From: JACKII01 sp963807085
Lineage (GTDB): Bacteria; Pseudomonadota; Alphaproteobacteria; Bin95
Length of the DNA stretch: 64,000 bases
Direction: 5' to 3'
NCBI GenBank assembly: GCA_963807085.1
Contig: CAWEBB010000032.1
Location: 682,001 to 746,000 of the forward strand
The translations under genes were made by a program, and so were the position numbers. The notes below the pieces were generated by a model. That model was not told the origin of the DNA. It saw only the letters and a list, made by a program, of their open reading frames with translations, and did not search any database. Below, one piece after another: positions 18,264 through 27,293 of the stretch (position 1 is its first letter; each line of letters starts with the position of its first letter).

Positions 18264-18815
18264 ATGGCGGAAGCCGCACACGGGTCCGGCCACGAAGAAA
18301 ATGACGGGACCCGCCGGGATTTTCTGATGATAGCCACAGGCGCCATGGGCGCGGTCGCGATCGGCGCAGCGGTCTGGCCGTTGATCGACTCGCTCAACCC
18401 AGCTGCCGATGCGTTGGCAGTCTCCTCGATCGATGTCGACATCGCGCCGGTTGCCGTCGGTCAGGCGCTAACCGTCATGTGGCGGGGCACCCCGGTGTTC
18501 ATTCGCCGTCGAACGGAAGAAGAGATCGAGGAAGCGCGCAGTGTGGATGTTGACGACTTGATCGATCCCGCCACCGACGAAAGCCGGGTGGAACAGCCGG
18601 AATGGTTGGTGGTGATCGGTGTTTGCACGCACCTGGGCTGCATCCCGCTTGGCCAGAAGCCGACGGAAAAGAGGGGCGAATATGGTGGGTATTTCTGCCC
18701 TTGCCACGGGTCGGAGTACGATACGTCCGGACGCGTCCGCAGGGGGCCTGCGCCGTTAAACTTGCCGGTGCCGCCTTACGAGTTCGTCTCCGACACGATG
18801 ATTAAGATCGGTTAA
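18264..18815 (+). CDS. petA: Ubiquinol-cytochrome c reductase Rieske iron-sulfur subunit
   Basis: 183 residues. The N-terminus has a twin-arginine-like RRDFLMIATG signal anchor, keeping the soluble head in the periplasm. The [2Fe-2S] ligands are in CTHLGCIPLG and CPCHGSEYD, with the two Cys and two His of the Rieske motif, plus the disulfide partners. AAGGA lies 6 nt before ATG 18264; ATG 18258 is too close to that site. It takes electrons from ubiquinol to cytochrome c1. A 5-bp gap to petB marks the start of the petABC operon. A ~35-residue insertion between the first beta strands (RRRTEEEIEE onward) is common in alphaproteobacteria. Confidence 0.95.
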   Translation: MAEAAHGSGHEENDGTRRDFLMIATGAMGAVAIGAAVWPLIDSLNPAADALAVSSIDVDIAPVAVGQALTVMWRGTPVFIRRRTEEEIEEARSVDVDDLIDPATDESRVEQPEWLVVIGVCTHLGCIPLGQKPTEKRGEYGGYFCPCHGSEYDTSGRVRRGPAPLNLPVPPYEFVSDTMIKIG

Positions 18816-18820
18816 GCGCG

Positions 18821-20104
18821 ATGGAATACGAACGACATACGGAAATTACCAATCCGTTGCTGAAATGGATCGATCACCGGCTGCCGGTGATCACCATGAT
18901 GAACCATTCGACCGTCGATTACCCGGCGCCGAGGAACCTGAATTACTGGTGGAATTTCGGCTCGCTAGCAGGCTTTTTCCTCATTCTGATGATCGCGACG
19001 GGTCTGGTGCTGGCGATGCACTACACACCGCATGTGGATATGGCGTTTGCCAGTGTCGAGCGGATCATGCGCGACGTAAATTATGGCTGGGCCATCCGCT
19101 TCGTTCATATGAACGGGGCAAGCTTCTTCTTCATCGTGGTCTTTATCCATCTGTTCCGCGGGCTCTATTACGGCTCGTATAAATCACCGCGCGAGTTGCT
19201 GTGGATTCTGGGCGTCGTCATCCTGCTGTTGATGATGGCCACCGCTTTCATGGGTTATGTGCTTCCCTGGGGCCAGATGAGCTTCTGGGGCGCCAAGGTC
19301 ATCACCAACCTGTTCTCGGCAATTCCGCTGGTCGGCGAAAGCCTGGTGACGTGGCTCTGGGGTGGCTTCTCGGTCGACAATCCGACGCTCAACCGCTTTT
19401 TCGCGCTGCATTTTCTGCTGCCGTTCGTAATCTTTGGCGTGGTGTTTTTGCACATCGTGGCACTGCACACGCACGGTTCGAACAACCCGCTCGGCATCGA
19501 CACCAAGGGCCCGCAGGACACGATCCCGTTCGCCCCTTATTATACGATCAAGGACTATTTTGGCATTGCCGTGGTCCTGACCTTGTTCGCTGCGGTGGTA
19601 TTCTTTGCACCCGACTATCTGGGGCACGCGGATAACTATACCGAGGCGAACCCCTTGCAGACGCCGCCGCACATTGTGCCGGAGTGGTATTTCCTGCCCT
19701 TCTACGCGATCCTCCGCGCAATTCCCGACAAATTGGCGGGTGTGCTGGCGATGTTCGGCGCGATTGCGGTGCTGTTTGTCTTGCCTTGGCTCGACCGCTC
19801 GCCGGTGCGGTCCATGCGGTTCCGCCCGATCAGCAAATGGTTCTTCTGGCTGTTTGTTGCCGATTGCGTGCTGCTGGGCTGGTGTGGCGCGCACGCGCCG
19901 GATGATGTTTGGCTCGGCATGGGGTTCGTGTTTTGGAGCCGCATCGGGACGATCTTCTATTTCGTCTACTTCCTGGTGATCATCCCCTATCTGGGCTTGT
20001 TCGAACGACCGAAACAGCCGCCGGCAAGCATTTCCGAACCCGTATTGGGCGGTGGTGCCGCCGGTATGGCTGCTGCCCCAGCAAAGCCGATGGAGAAGGC
20101 CTGA
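18821..20104 (+). CDS. petB: Cytochrome b subunit of the bc1 complex
   Basis: 427 residues, eight or more membrane helices. Two pairs of heme-ligating histidines sit in the helices with LVLAMHYTPH/VHMNGASFFF and HFLLPFVIFGVVFLHIVALH. The quinol-site PEWYFLPFYAIL (PEWY) is intact. The C-terminus carries an Ala/Pro-rich extension. It holds hemes bL and bH and both quinone sites. Its stop overlaps the cytochrome c1 start (TGATG), so translation is probably coupled. Confidence 0.96.
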   Translation: MEYERHTEITNPLLKWIDHRLPVITMMNHSTVDYPAPRNLNYWWNFGSLAGFFLILMIATGLVLAMHYTPHVDMAFASVERIMRDVNYGWAIRFVHMNGASFFFIVVFIHLFRGLYYGSYKSPRELLWILGVVILLLMMATAFMGYVLPWGQMSFWGAKVITNLFSAIPLVGESLVTWLWGGFSVDNPTLNRFFALHFLLPFVIFGVVFLHIVALHTHGSNNPLGIDTKGPQDTIPFAPYYTIKDYFGIAVVLTLFAAVVFFAPDYLGHADNYTEANPLQTPPHIVPEWYFLPFYAILRAIPDKLAGVLAMFGAIAVLFVLPWLDRSPVRSMRFRPISKWFFWLFVADCVLLGWCGAHAPDDVWLGMGFVFWSRIGTIFYFVYFLVIIPYLGLFERPKQPPASISEPVLGGGAAGMAAAPAKPMEKA

Positions 20105-20874
20105 TGCGCATGCTTCGCTTCGCCCAAACCGCGCTGGCGGCGGCCGCCTTGGCCCTCGCCGCGCCGGGTGCCCACGCGGCCGAAGGCGGCGCCTCTATCG
20201 AGAGCCAGGATTGGTCCTTTGGCGGCATCTTCGGCACGTTCGACCAAGCCAGCGCCCAGCGGGGATATCAAGTATACAAGAATATCTGCTCCGGCTGCCA
20301 TTCGATGGATCTGATGGCCTACCGCTATTTGGAGGGCATCGGCCTGCCCGAAGATACCGTCAAGGCGCTGGCTTCGACGGCCGAGAAAACCGTCATCAAC
20401 GACGATGGCGAGGAAGTCAGCCGGCCGCGGCTGCCTTCCGACCATTTTCCGGCGCCGTTCCCGAATGAAAAGGCAGCGCGCGCGGGTAATGGTGGCGCGC
20501 TGCCGCCTGACCTTTCATTGATCACCAAGGCTCGCGCCAATGGCCCGAACTATGTCTTTTCGCTGTTGACCGGTTATCAGGAGCCGCCGCCAGACTTCAA
20601 TCTGATGGAGGGCATGTATTACAACACGGCGTTCGATGGCCATCAGATCGCGATGGCGCCGCCACTGGCCGAGGGCTTGGTTGAGTTTTCCGACGGTACG
20701 CCGGCCACCGTCGATCAGATGGCGCACGATGTGGTCACCTTCCTCGCCTTTGCGGCGGAGCCGCATATGGAGGACCGGAAGCGCACCGGCCTGACGGTGG
20801 TCATGTTCCTGGTGATCCTCAGCGTGATGCTTTACTTCGTAAAGAAGAAGGTGTGGTCTGACATCGATCACTGA
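20104..20874 (+). CDS. petC: Cytochrome c1
   Basis: 256 residues. A signal peptide ends near GAHAAEGG; the heme c attachment site is CSGCHSMDLMAYR near residue 59; the methionine-ligand region is in GHQIAMAPPL. A single C-terminal membrane anchor (VVMFLVILSVMLYFVKKK) holds it in the inner membrane. It passes electrons from the Rieske centre to soluble cytochrome c. ATG 20104 overlaps the petB stop. A strong hairpin terminator follows at 20896-20930. Confidence 0.95.
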   Translation: MRMLRFAQTALAAAALALAAPGAHAAEGGASIESQDWSFGGIFGTFDQASAQRGYQVYKNICSGCHSMDLMAYRYLEGIGLPEDTVKALASTAEKTVINDDGEEVSRPRLPSDHFPAPFPNEKAARAGNGGALPPDLSLITKARANGPNYVFSLLTGYQEPPPDFNLMEGMYYNTAFDGHQIAMAPPLAEGLVEFSDGTPATVDQMAHDVVTFLAFAAEPHMEDRKRTGLTVVMFLVILSVMLYFVKKKVWSDIDH

Positions 20875-20895
20875 CCGGCCATCCACTTTAAGCTT

Positions 20896-20930
20896 AAGGG
20901 GTCGCGCGCCGTGCGGCCCCTTTTGTATTT
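20896..20930 (+). terminator. Rho-independent terminator of petABC
   Basis: AAGGGG (20896-20901) pairs with CCCCTT (20917-20922) around a GC-rich core, followed by a T-rich run (TTTTGTATTT, 20921-20930). It begins 22 bp after the petC stop and before mtnP. Confidence 0.8.
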
Positions 20931-20957
20931 TGACCCTGACGGAATGAGGTGCTGGAA

Positions 20958-21849
20958 ATGACAGGCGCAGCGGGTACACTGCCGGTTATCGGCATTATCG
21001 GCGGCAGCGGAATTTACGAGATCGCCGGCCTGGACAATGTCCGCTGGCAGCGCGTGCATTCGCCGTTCGGCGTCGCATCCGATGCGGTCATGCACGGCGA
21101 ACTGAACAACCAAAAACTGGTGTTCCTGCCACGGCATGGGCGCGGCCATCGCGTTCCGCCATCTGGCTTGAACTTCCGCGCGAACATCGATGTGCTGAAA
21201 CGCTGCGGCGTGACGGAAATCCTGTCGCTCTCGGCGGTCGGTTCCCTGCGGGAAGACCTGCCGCCGGGTGCGTTCGTGCTGGTGGACCAGTTCATCGACC
21301 GGACCTTCGCACGCGAAAAAAGCTTTTTCGGGCAGGGCTGCGTGGCCCATGTCTCCATGGCCGATCCGACCTGCGCACGCATGATGGATGCGTTGGCTGC
21401 CGGGGCCGGGGACGCCGGTATCGACGTCCACCGCGGCGGCACCTATCTAGTCATGGAGGGGCCGCAATTCAGCACCCGCGCCGAATTCAGAACTCTATCG
21501 GTCCTGGGGCTGTTCGGTCATCGGCATGACCAACATGCCGGAGGCGAAACTGGCGAGAGAAGCGGAAATTTGCTATGCTACGGTTGCGATGGTGACGGAT
21601 TATGACTGCTGGCACGACGATCACGACGATGTCTCGGTGGATGCGGTGATCAAGGTTTTGGGCGATAATGCGGAAAAGGCCAAGGCGCTGGTCCAGGCGA
21701 GCGTGCCTTATCTTTCCGGGCGGGAGGGTTCCTGTCAGGCAGGGTGCCAGACGGCTCTGGATTCCGCGATCATCACGCCGCCGCACGCCCGCGACCGGGA
21801 CACGATTTCGCGATTGGACGCGGTGGCCGGAAGAGTACTGGGAAGTTAG
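20958..21849 (+). CDS. mtnP: S-methyl-5'-thioadenosine phosphorylase, one frameshift
   Basis: About 296 residues after repair. The N-terminus VIGIIGGSGIYEIAGL, the phosphate-site LPRHGRGHRVPPS and the MEGPQFSTRAE motif identify an MTA phosphorylase, which splits methylthioadenosine into adenine and methylthioribose-1-phosphate. An extra T near 21486 shifts the frame after TRAE; the next frame continues as ELYRSWGCSVIGMTNMPEA and VTDYDCWH to the stop at 21849. GAGG lies 8 nt before ATG 20958. mtnA follows after 3 bp and an aldolase after that, the gene order of the MTA-to-DHAP shunt. Consensus error is more likely than loss, as the operon is otherwise intact. Confidence 0.85.
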
Positions 21850-21852
21850 GAC

Positions 21853-22944
21853 ATGCGGGTCGACGGCGTTCCCTACCGCACGATCTGGCCGAATGGCGAT
21901 GGTTCCGTCGGCATCATCGATCAGACGCGGCTTCCTCATAACTTTGAGACGGTGAAGCTCGCGCGCATGGAAGAGGCCGCCCATGCCATCAAGGCTATGC
22001 TGGTGCGGGGCGCGCCGCTGATTGGGGCAACCGGGGCTTATGGCCTGGCGCTTGCCATGCGGGCGGACCCATCGGATCGGAATTTGGCGGCTGCCTATGC
22101 GACGTTGTATGCGACCCGCCCGACCGCGGTCAATCTGCGCTGGGCGTTGGACGACCTGCGCGGGCGGCTGGCAGCTTTGGGCCCGGTGGAGCGGGCGGCG
22201 GTGGCCTGGCGGCGTGCGGCCGAGATTTGCGACGAAGACGTGGCGATCTGTGAGGCCATTGGCGAGGAGGGCCTTAAGCTGATCGCGGCGGCTGCTGGCC
22301 GAAAACGCGGCGAAACAGTTAATATCCTCACCCACTGCAATGCAGGCTGGCTCGCCACCGTCGATTGGGGTACCGCGCTCGCGCCGATGTACAAAGCCCA
22401 TGATGCCGGCATTCCGGTGCATGTGTGGGTGGACGAGACCCGGCCGCGCAACCAGGGCGCCTCGCTCACCTGCTGGGAGCTGGGCAGGCACGGCGTGCCG
22501 CACACCCTGATCGCGGACAATGCCGGCGGGCACTATATGCAGCGCGGTCTGGTGGACCTGTGCATCGTCGGCACGGACCGGACGGTTGCAAACGGCGATG
22601 TCTGCAACAAGATCGGCACCTACCTGAAGGCGCTGGCGGCAAAGGACAACGGCGTGCCCTTTTACGTGGCGCTGCCGAGCCCGACCATCGACTGGACCTT
22701 GAGCGATGGTTTCGCCATCCCGATTGAGGAACGGGCGGAAATCGAAGTGACGAGCGTGTGGGGAAAGACACCGGCCGGCGAGTTGACAAGCGTGCGGATC
22801 ACGCCAGACATGACGCCCGGCGGCAATCCGGCCTTCGATGTGACGCCCGCTCACCTGGTCACGGCGCTGGTAACCGAGCGCGGTATTTGTCCGGCCTCGG
22901 CTGAGGGGTTGGTCAGCCTGTTTCCAGAGAAAGTCGCAGCATGA
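21853..22944 (+). CDS. mtnA: S-methyl-5-thioribose-1-phosphate isomerase
   Basis: 363 residues of the eIF2B-like MtnA family, interconverting methylthioribose-1-phosphate and methylthioribulose-1-phosphate. Motifs: RGAPLIGATGAYG (substrate loop), LTHCNAGWLATVDWGTA with the catalytic Cys, and GTDRTVANGDVCNKIGTY with the catalytic Asp. It starts 3 bp after the mtnP stop and its TGA overlaps the aldolase ATG by 4 bp, so all three are one transcriptional unit. Confidence 0.94.
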   Translation: MRVDGVPYRTIWPNGDGSVGIIDQTRLPHNFETVKLARMEEAAHAIKAMLVRGAPLIGATGAYGLALAMRADPSDRNLAAAYATLYATRPTAVNLRWALDDLRGRLAALGPVERAAVAWRRAAEICDEDVAICEAIGEEGLKLIAAAAGRKRGETVNILTHCNAGWLATVDWGTALAPMYKAHDAGIPVHVWVDETRPRNQGASLTCWELGRHGVPHTLIADNAGGHYMQRGLVDLCIVGTDRTVANGDVCNKIGTYLKALAAKDNGVPFYVALPSPTIDWTLSDGFAIPIEERAEIEVTSVWGKTPAGELTSVRITPDMTPGGNPAFDVTPAHLVTALVTERGICPASAEGLVSLFPEKVAA

Positions 22945-23591
22945 CAGAAGGCGAACTTCGTCAGGCCGTTGTCGATACTGTCCGGCGCATGAACGCGCTT
23001 GGCATCAATCAAGGCACGTCCGGCAATGTCAGCGTGCGCCTCAAGGACGGGATGCTGATCACGCCGTCAGGCATGCCATACGACCGGATGACCGGCAACG
23101 ACGTTGTCCGCGTGCGCTTGGCGGATGGTGAATTCCAGGCGAGGGGCGATCTGGAGCCCTCCAGCGAATGGCGCTTTCATCGGGATATTCTCGCCGCGCG
23201 CGAGGATGTGAATGCGGTGGTGCACACTCATGGCCGGGCGGCGATGACACTCGCCTGCCTGCACCAAGACATTCCGGCGTTTCATTACATGGTGGCGGTC
23301 GCCGGTGGCGATTCGATCCGCTGCGCCCCCTATGCCTTGTTCGGAACCCAGGAGCTTTCCGACCTGGCATTGAAGGCATTGGAAGACCGCAAGGCGTGCC
23401 TGTTGGCCAATCATGGCCTGATCGCCTGTGATGTGTCGCTGGAGAAAGCGTTGGCACTGGCGGCCGAAGTGGAGACCCTGTCGGATATATATTGGCGGAC
23501 GTTGCAAGTGACGCGGCCGGCGATCCTCTCCAGGAGCCAGATGGCAGAGGTGATGGAGAAATTTAAAACCTACGGACCGAAAGCGGGTTAA
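22941..23591 (+). CDS. Class II aldolase, probable methylthioribulose-1-phosphate aldolase of the DHAP shunt
   Basis: 216 residues of the class II aldolase/FucA-AraD family. Zinc ligands are VVHTHGRAAM (two His) and LLANHGLIA (third His); the catalytic Glu lies in EPSSEWRFH. The N-terminal GTSGNVSVRL phosphate site is present. FucA-like aldolases next to mtnP/mtnA cleave methylthioribulose-1-phosphate to dihydroxyacetone phosphate and a methylthio-aldehyde in the DHAP shunt. A dehydratase of the classical salvage route (MtnB) belongs to the same superfamily, but no mtnC/mtnD-type genes are near, so the aldolase role is favoured. It converges with gyrB. Confidence 0.82.
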   Translation: MTEGELRQAVVDTVRRMNALGINQGTSGNVSVRLKDGMLITPSGMPYDRMTGNDVVRVRLADGEFQARGDLEPSSEWRFHRDILAAREDVNAVVHTHGRAAMTLACLHQDIPAFHYMVAVAGGDSIRCAPYALFGTQELSDLALKALEDRKACLLANHGLIACDVSLEKALALAAEVETLSDIYWRTLQVTRPAILSRSQMAEVMEKFKTYGPKAG

Positions 23592-23636
23592 GGGCGCAGG
23601 CGGACGTTTCCACCGAATGCAGGGGTATTTCGCCGG

Positions 23637-26078
23637 TCAGACATCCAGGTTGGAGACCCGCAACGCGTTTTCCTGGATGAAGGCGCGGCGAGGCTCGACC
23701 TGGTCGCCCATCAGCGTCGAGAAAATTTCGCCCGCATCGTCGGCATGTTCGACGCGGACTTGCAGCATGGTCCGTGCATTGGGGTCCAGGGTCGTTTCCC
23801 AAAGCTGTTCGGGGTTCATCTCGCCCAGCCCCTTGTAGCGCTGAAAACTGATGCCCTTGCGCCCGGCGGAAACGATGGCTTCGAGCAGGCCGACCGGCCC
23901 AATGATACGCTGCTCCTCCCCCTTGAGGCTGAGAGTGGCCGGCTGCGCGTATAACTCCTGCAGTAGAGTGGAACGCATGTCGAGCCGCTGCGCTTCCTGG
24001 CTTTCCAGAAGGCGCGGCGACAGGTGATAGCGGCGGTCGTATCCGCCTTTGGTATGGGTGAAATCCAGTCCGCCCAATGGGCTGACAAAGCCGTTCCAGC
24101 CGCGATCGCGCTCGGCTTCCAGCGTGTCCATGCGGCGGGCGAGATGTTCTGCGGCCGCCTGCGCCTGGGCTTCATCCTCCAGCACCCGGGAATTGAGGAT
24201 CCCGGCAATTGCCGCCTGTTCCACCAGCCGCTCGCTGCCGACCTCCCGGGCGAGCGAACCGACGCGCATGCGCACGCGCGCGGTATCCTGGATCAGTTCG
24301 GCCAGATCGTTGCCCGCGCGCTGGGTCCCGTCGGCGAGCGTCAGAACCGCCTCTTCAAGGCCGGAATTGATAAAGAACTGCTCCAGTTCGGCCTCGTTCT
24401 TCAGATAGCGCAGCGTGCGTTGGCCGCGCTTGACCTGGAACAGCGGCGGTTGGGCGATATAGAGGTAGCCGCGCTCGATGATCTCAGGCATCTGCCGGTA
24501 GAAAAACGTCAGCAACAGTGCCCGGATGTGGCTGCCGTCCACGTCCGCATCCGTCATGATGACGATCTTGTGGTAGCGGATCTTGTCGATGTTGAAATCG
24601 TCCCGCCCGATGCCGGTGCCCAGCGCGGCGATCAGGGTGCCGATTTCAGCGCTGGACAGCATCTTATCGAAGCGGGCGCGCTCCACGTTCAGGATTTTGC
24701 CGCGCAGGGGCAGGATGGCCTGAAAACCGCGATCGCGGCCCTGTTTGGCAGAACCGCCGGCGCTGTCGCCCTCGACCAGAAACAGTTCGGAGAGCGCCGG
24801 GTCGCGCTCCTGGCAATCTGCCAGCTTGCCCGGCAGCGAGTTCACGTCCAGCGCGCCCTTGCGCCGGGTCAGTTCACGCGCCTTGCGGGCCGCCTCGCGC
24901 GCCGCCGCCGCCTCTGCTACCTTGCTGACGATGGCCTTGGCCTCGTTCGGGTGCTCCTCAAACCACTGGCTGATGGTGTCGTTCATAATGCTCTCGACCA
25001 CGGGCCGGACTTCCGACGACACCAGCTTGTCTTTGGTCTGGGAGGAAAACTTTGGGTCCGGTACCTTGACCGACAGCACGCAGGTCAGACCCTCGCGTGC
25101 GTCGTCGCCGGTCAGCGAGACCTTTTCTTTTTTGGCGATGCCGGAGGCTTCGGCATAACCGTTCACTTGCCGGGTAAGTGCGCCGCGGAAGCCGGCCAGA
25201 TGGGTGCCGCCGTCACGCTGGGGAATGTTGTTGGTGAAGCACAGCATTGTCTCGTGATAGCTGTCATTCCATTGCAAGGCGGCCTCGACGACCACGCCGT
25301 CTTTCTCACCCGTGACGTAAATCGGGCCGGGATGGATGGCGCTGCGGTTGCGGTCGATATAGTCGACATAGGCTCTCAGGCCGCCTTCGTAGATCATGTC
25401 AACTTCGGGGCCATCGAGTTGCCGCGCGTCTTTCAGAACCAGCCGCACGCCGGAATTCAGAAACGCCAATTCTCGCAGGCGATGCTCGAGCGTGCCGAAG
25501 TCAAACTCGGTCTTGGTGAAGGTATCGGTCGACGGCAAGAATGTGATTTCGGTGCCGCGCTGTCCGGCGGCATCGCCGCTAATGGCCAAGGGCGCCTCGG
25601 CCTCGCCATGCCGAAAGCGCATGGAGTGTTCTTTACCGTTGCGCCAGATCTTCATGTCCAGGATCGCGGAAAGCGCGTTGACGACCGATACGCCTACCCC
25701 ATGCAGGCCGCCGGAGACCTTGTAGGAATTCTGGTTGAACTTGCCGCCGGCGTGCAGTTGGGTCATGATGACTTCTGCCGCCGAGATGCCTTCTTCCTCG
25801 TGAATGTCGGCCGGGATGCCGCGGCCGTTGTCGCGCACGGTGACTGAGCCGTTGGCATTCAGGATCACGTCCACGCGGTCGCAATAGCCGGCGAGCGCCT
25901 CGTCGATGGCGTTGTCGACCACCTCATAGACCATGTGATGCAGGCCGGAGCCATCGTCGGTGTCGCCGATATACATGCCGGGCCGCTTGCGGACGGCCTC
26001 CAGCCCGCGCAGGACCTGGATCGACTCCGCGCCGTATTGGTCGTTATCGCCGTGGCTCAGATGTGGCTCGTCGCTCAT
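23637..26078 (-). CDS. gyrB: DNA gyrase subunit B
   Basis: 813 residues. The GHKL ATPase domain is shown by EVVDNAIDEALAGY, VRDNGRGIP and GGLHGVGVSVVNALS; the transducer follows; the TOPRIM domain has LVEGDSAGGSAKQGRD and DADVDGSHIRALLL; the C-terminal QRYKGLGEMNPEQL motif completes GyrB rather than ParE. ATG 26078 overlaps the recF stop (ATGA); the GTG at 26084 is an alternative. With GyrA it introduces negative supercoils using ATP. It ends the dnaN-recF-gyrB block and converges with the aldolase gene. Confidence 0.96.
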   Translation of the reverse strand: MSDEPHLSHGDNDQYGAESIQVLRGLEAVRKRPGMYIGDTDDGSGLHHMVYEVVDNAIDEALAGYCDRVDVILNANGSVTVRDNGRGIPADIHEEEGISAAEVIMTQLHAGGKFNQNSYKVSGGLHGVGVSVVNALSAILDMKIWRNGKEHSMRFRHGEAEAPLAISGDAAGQRGTEITFLPSTDTFTKTEFDFGTLEHRLRELAFLNSGVRLVLKDARQLDGPEVDMIYEGGLRAYVDYIDRNRSAIHPGPIYVTGEKDGVVVEAALQWNDSYHETMLCFTNNIPQRDGGTHLAGFRGALTRQVNGYAEASGIAKKEKVSLTGDDAREGLTCVLSVKVPDPKFSSQTKDKLVSSEVRPVVESIMNDTISQWFEEHPNEAKAIVSKVAEAAAAREAARKARELTRRKGALDVNSLPGKLADCQERDPALSELFLVEGDSAGGSAKQGRDRGFQAILPLRGKILNVERARFDKMLSSAEIGTLIAALGTGIGRDDFNIDKIRYHKIVIMTDADVDGSHIRALLLTFFYRQMPEIIERGYLYIAQPPLFQVKRGQRTLRYLKNEAELEQFFINSGLEEAVLTLADGTQRAGNDLAELIQDTARVRMRVGSLAREVGSERLVEQAAIAGILNSRVLEDEAQAQAAAEHLARRMDTLEAERDRGWNGFVSPLGGLDFTHTKGGYDRRYHLSPRLLESQEAQRLDMRSTLLQELYAQPATLSLKGEEQRIIGPVGLLEAIVSAGRKGISFQRYKGLGEMNPEQLWETTLDPNARTMLQVRVEHADDAGEIFSTLMGDQVEPRRAFIQENALRVSNLDV

Positions 26079-27283
26079 GCGCACGCGCTTCCATGGCTAG
26101 GGGTAAGGCGGCCGTCGGCCACGCTGAAAAGCTGGGCCGATTCGCCCAGGGGAGTGAAAAGCTCTGCGTCGGTGCCGGTCAGCCAGGCCTGCGCGCCGCT
26201 GTCGAGCAGCCGATCGAACAGGGCGGCACGGCGGTGTCGATCCAGATGCGCTACCACCTCGTCCAGCAGCATCAGGGGCTGCGCGCCGCGTTCTGCCGCG
26301 ATCAGGCTGGCGGACGCGAGGGTCAGGCCGATCAGCAGCGCTTTTTGCTCGCCGGTGGAGCATTGCGCGGCGGGTATGCCCCGGCCGGCATACCAAACCG
26401 CCATGTCGCTGCGATGCACGCCGAGAGAGGTCTGGCCGCTGGCGGCGTCGGCGCGGCGGTTGCGTTTCCATTCCTCGGCCAGACGGTCTTCGACGGCGAG
26501 AGCGGGACTGCGGCTCAGCCATTCCTCAACCTGCCCAATGGCGGCAATCCGCGGCACGGGGAAAGGCCCGCCATCTTCGGAGGTGGCGGTATCGAAGGTA
26601 CCAGTATGGGAGGTGGCGGCGCTATCCAGCCGGCGGGTCAGATCCAGGCGGGCCGCGCCGATGGCAACGGCACGCTGCGCCAGCGTGCGCTCCAGAGCAT
26701 CGAGCCAGGCGGAGTCCCCTCCTTCGGCGAGCAGCCGCTGCCGCTGTCGGCGGCTGTTTTGATAGGCGGTGACGCGGCCCGCATGGGCGGGGTCGCTGCC
26801 GAATACCAGCCGGTCCAGGAACCGCCGGCGCTCTTCCGCACCATCCAGAAACAGGCGGTCCATTTGCGGCGTCAACCAGACGGCCGCGCAATAGGATGCC
26901 AACGCGGACTGGCCCCGGGCCGGTCTGCCGTCGATGCGAACCTGGCGGCGCTCTTCGCCGGCCGTGATGCCGGTGCCAAGGCCGATGGTACCGTCCGGCG
27001 TCTCCACCTGCGCGGCGACCGCCCAGGAGCGATCCGTCGCCTCGTGCGGTGAAAGCTCTTCCAGCCGGGCGCCCCGCAGGCCGCGCCCGGGCGAAAGCAG
27101 GGAAACGGCTTCGAGCAAATTGGTTTTACCCGCGCCATTCGGCCCCGTCAGCACGACCGGTCTGCCGTCCAGGTTGATGCGCAGTTCCGCGTAATTCCGG
27201 AAACCGGTCAGCGAAAGCTGTCTTACAGCCAATCGTTCCGGCCGGCCTGCATTCTGGGCCAACGCCACACCGCTATTTATCAT
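26075..27283 (-). CDS. recF: DNA replication and repair protein RecF
   Basis: 402 residues of the SMC-like RecF ATPase. Walker A is LTGPNGAGKTNLLEAV near residue 45; the ABC signature region is STGEQKALLIGL; Walker B and D-loop read LMLLDEVVAHLD. RecF loads RecA at gaps with RecO and RecR. It lies 10 bp after dnaN and overlaps gyrB by 4 bp, the standard order, although dnaA is not adjacent. Confidence 0.94.
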   Translation of the reverse strand: MINSGVALAQNAGRPERLAVRQLSLTGFRNYAELRINLDGRPVVLTGPNGAGKTNLLEAVSLLSPGRGLRGARLEELSPHEATDRSWAVAAQVETPDGTIGLGTGITAGEERRQVRIDGRPARGQSALASYCAAVWLTPQMDRLFLDGAEERRRFLDRLVFGSDPAHAGRVTAYQNSRRQRQRLLAEGGDSAWLDALERTLAQRAVAIGAARLDLTRRLDSAATSHTGTFDTATSEDGGPFPVPRIAAIGQVEEWLSRSPALAVEDRLAEEWKRNRRADAASGQTSLGVHRSDMAVWYAGRGIPAAQCSTGEQKALLIGLTLASASLIAAERGAQPLMLLDEVVAHLDRHRRAALFDRLLDSGAQAWLTGTDAELFTPLGESAQLFSVADGRLTPSHGSACA

Positions 27284-27293
27284 TGTGAGGGCC

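Noticed and set aside
24024..25847. 607-residue open frame on the strand opposite gyrB
   Set aside because: It lies wholly inside gyrB, is low in recognisable motifs and is expected from the codon bias of a GC-rich gene read in reverse.
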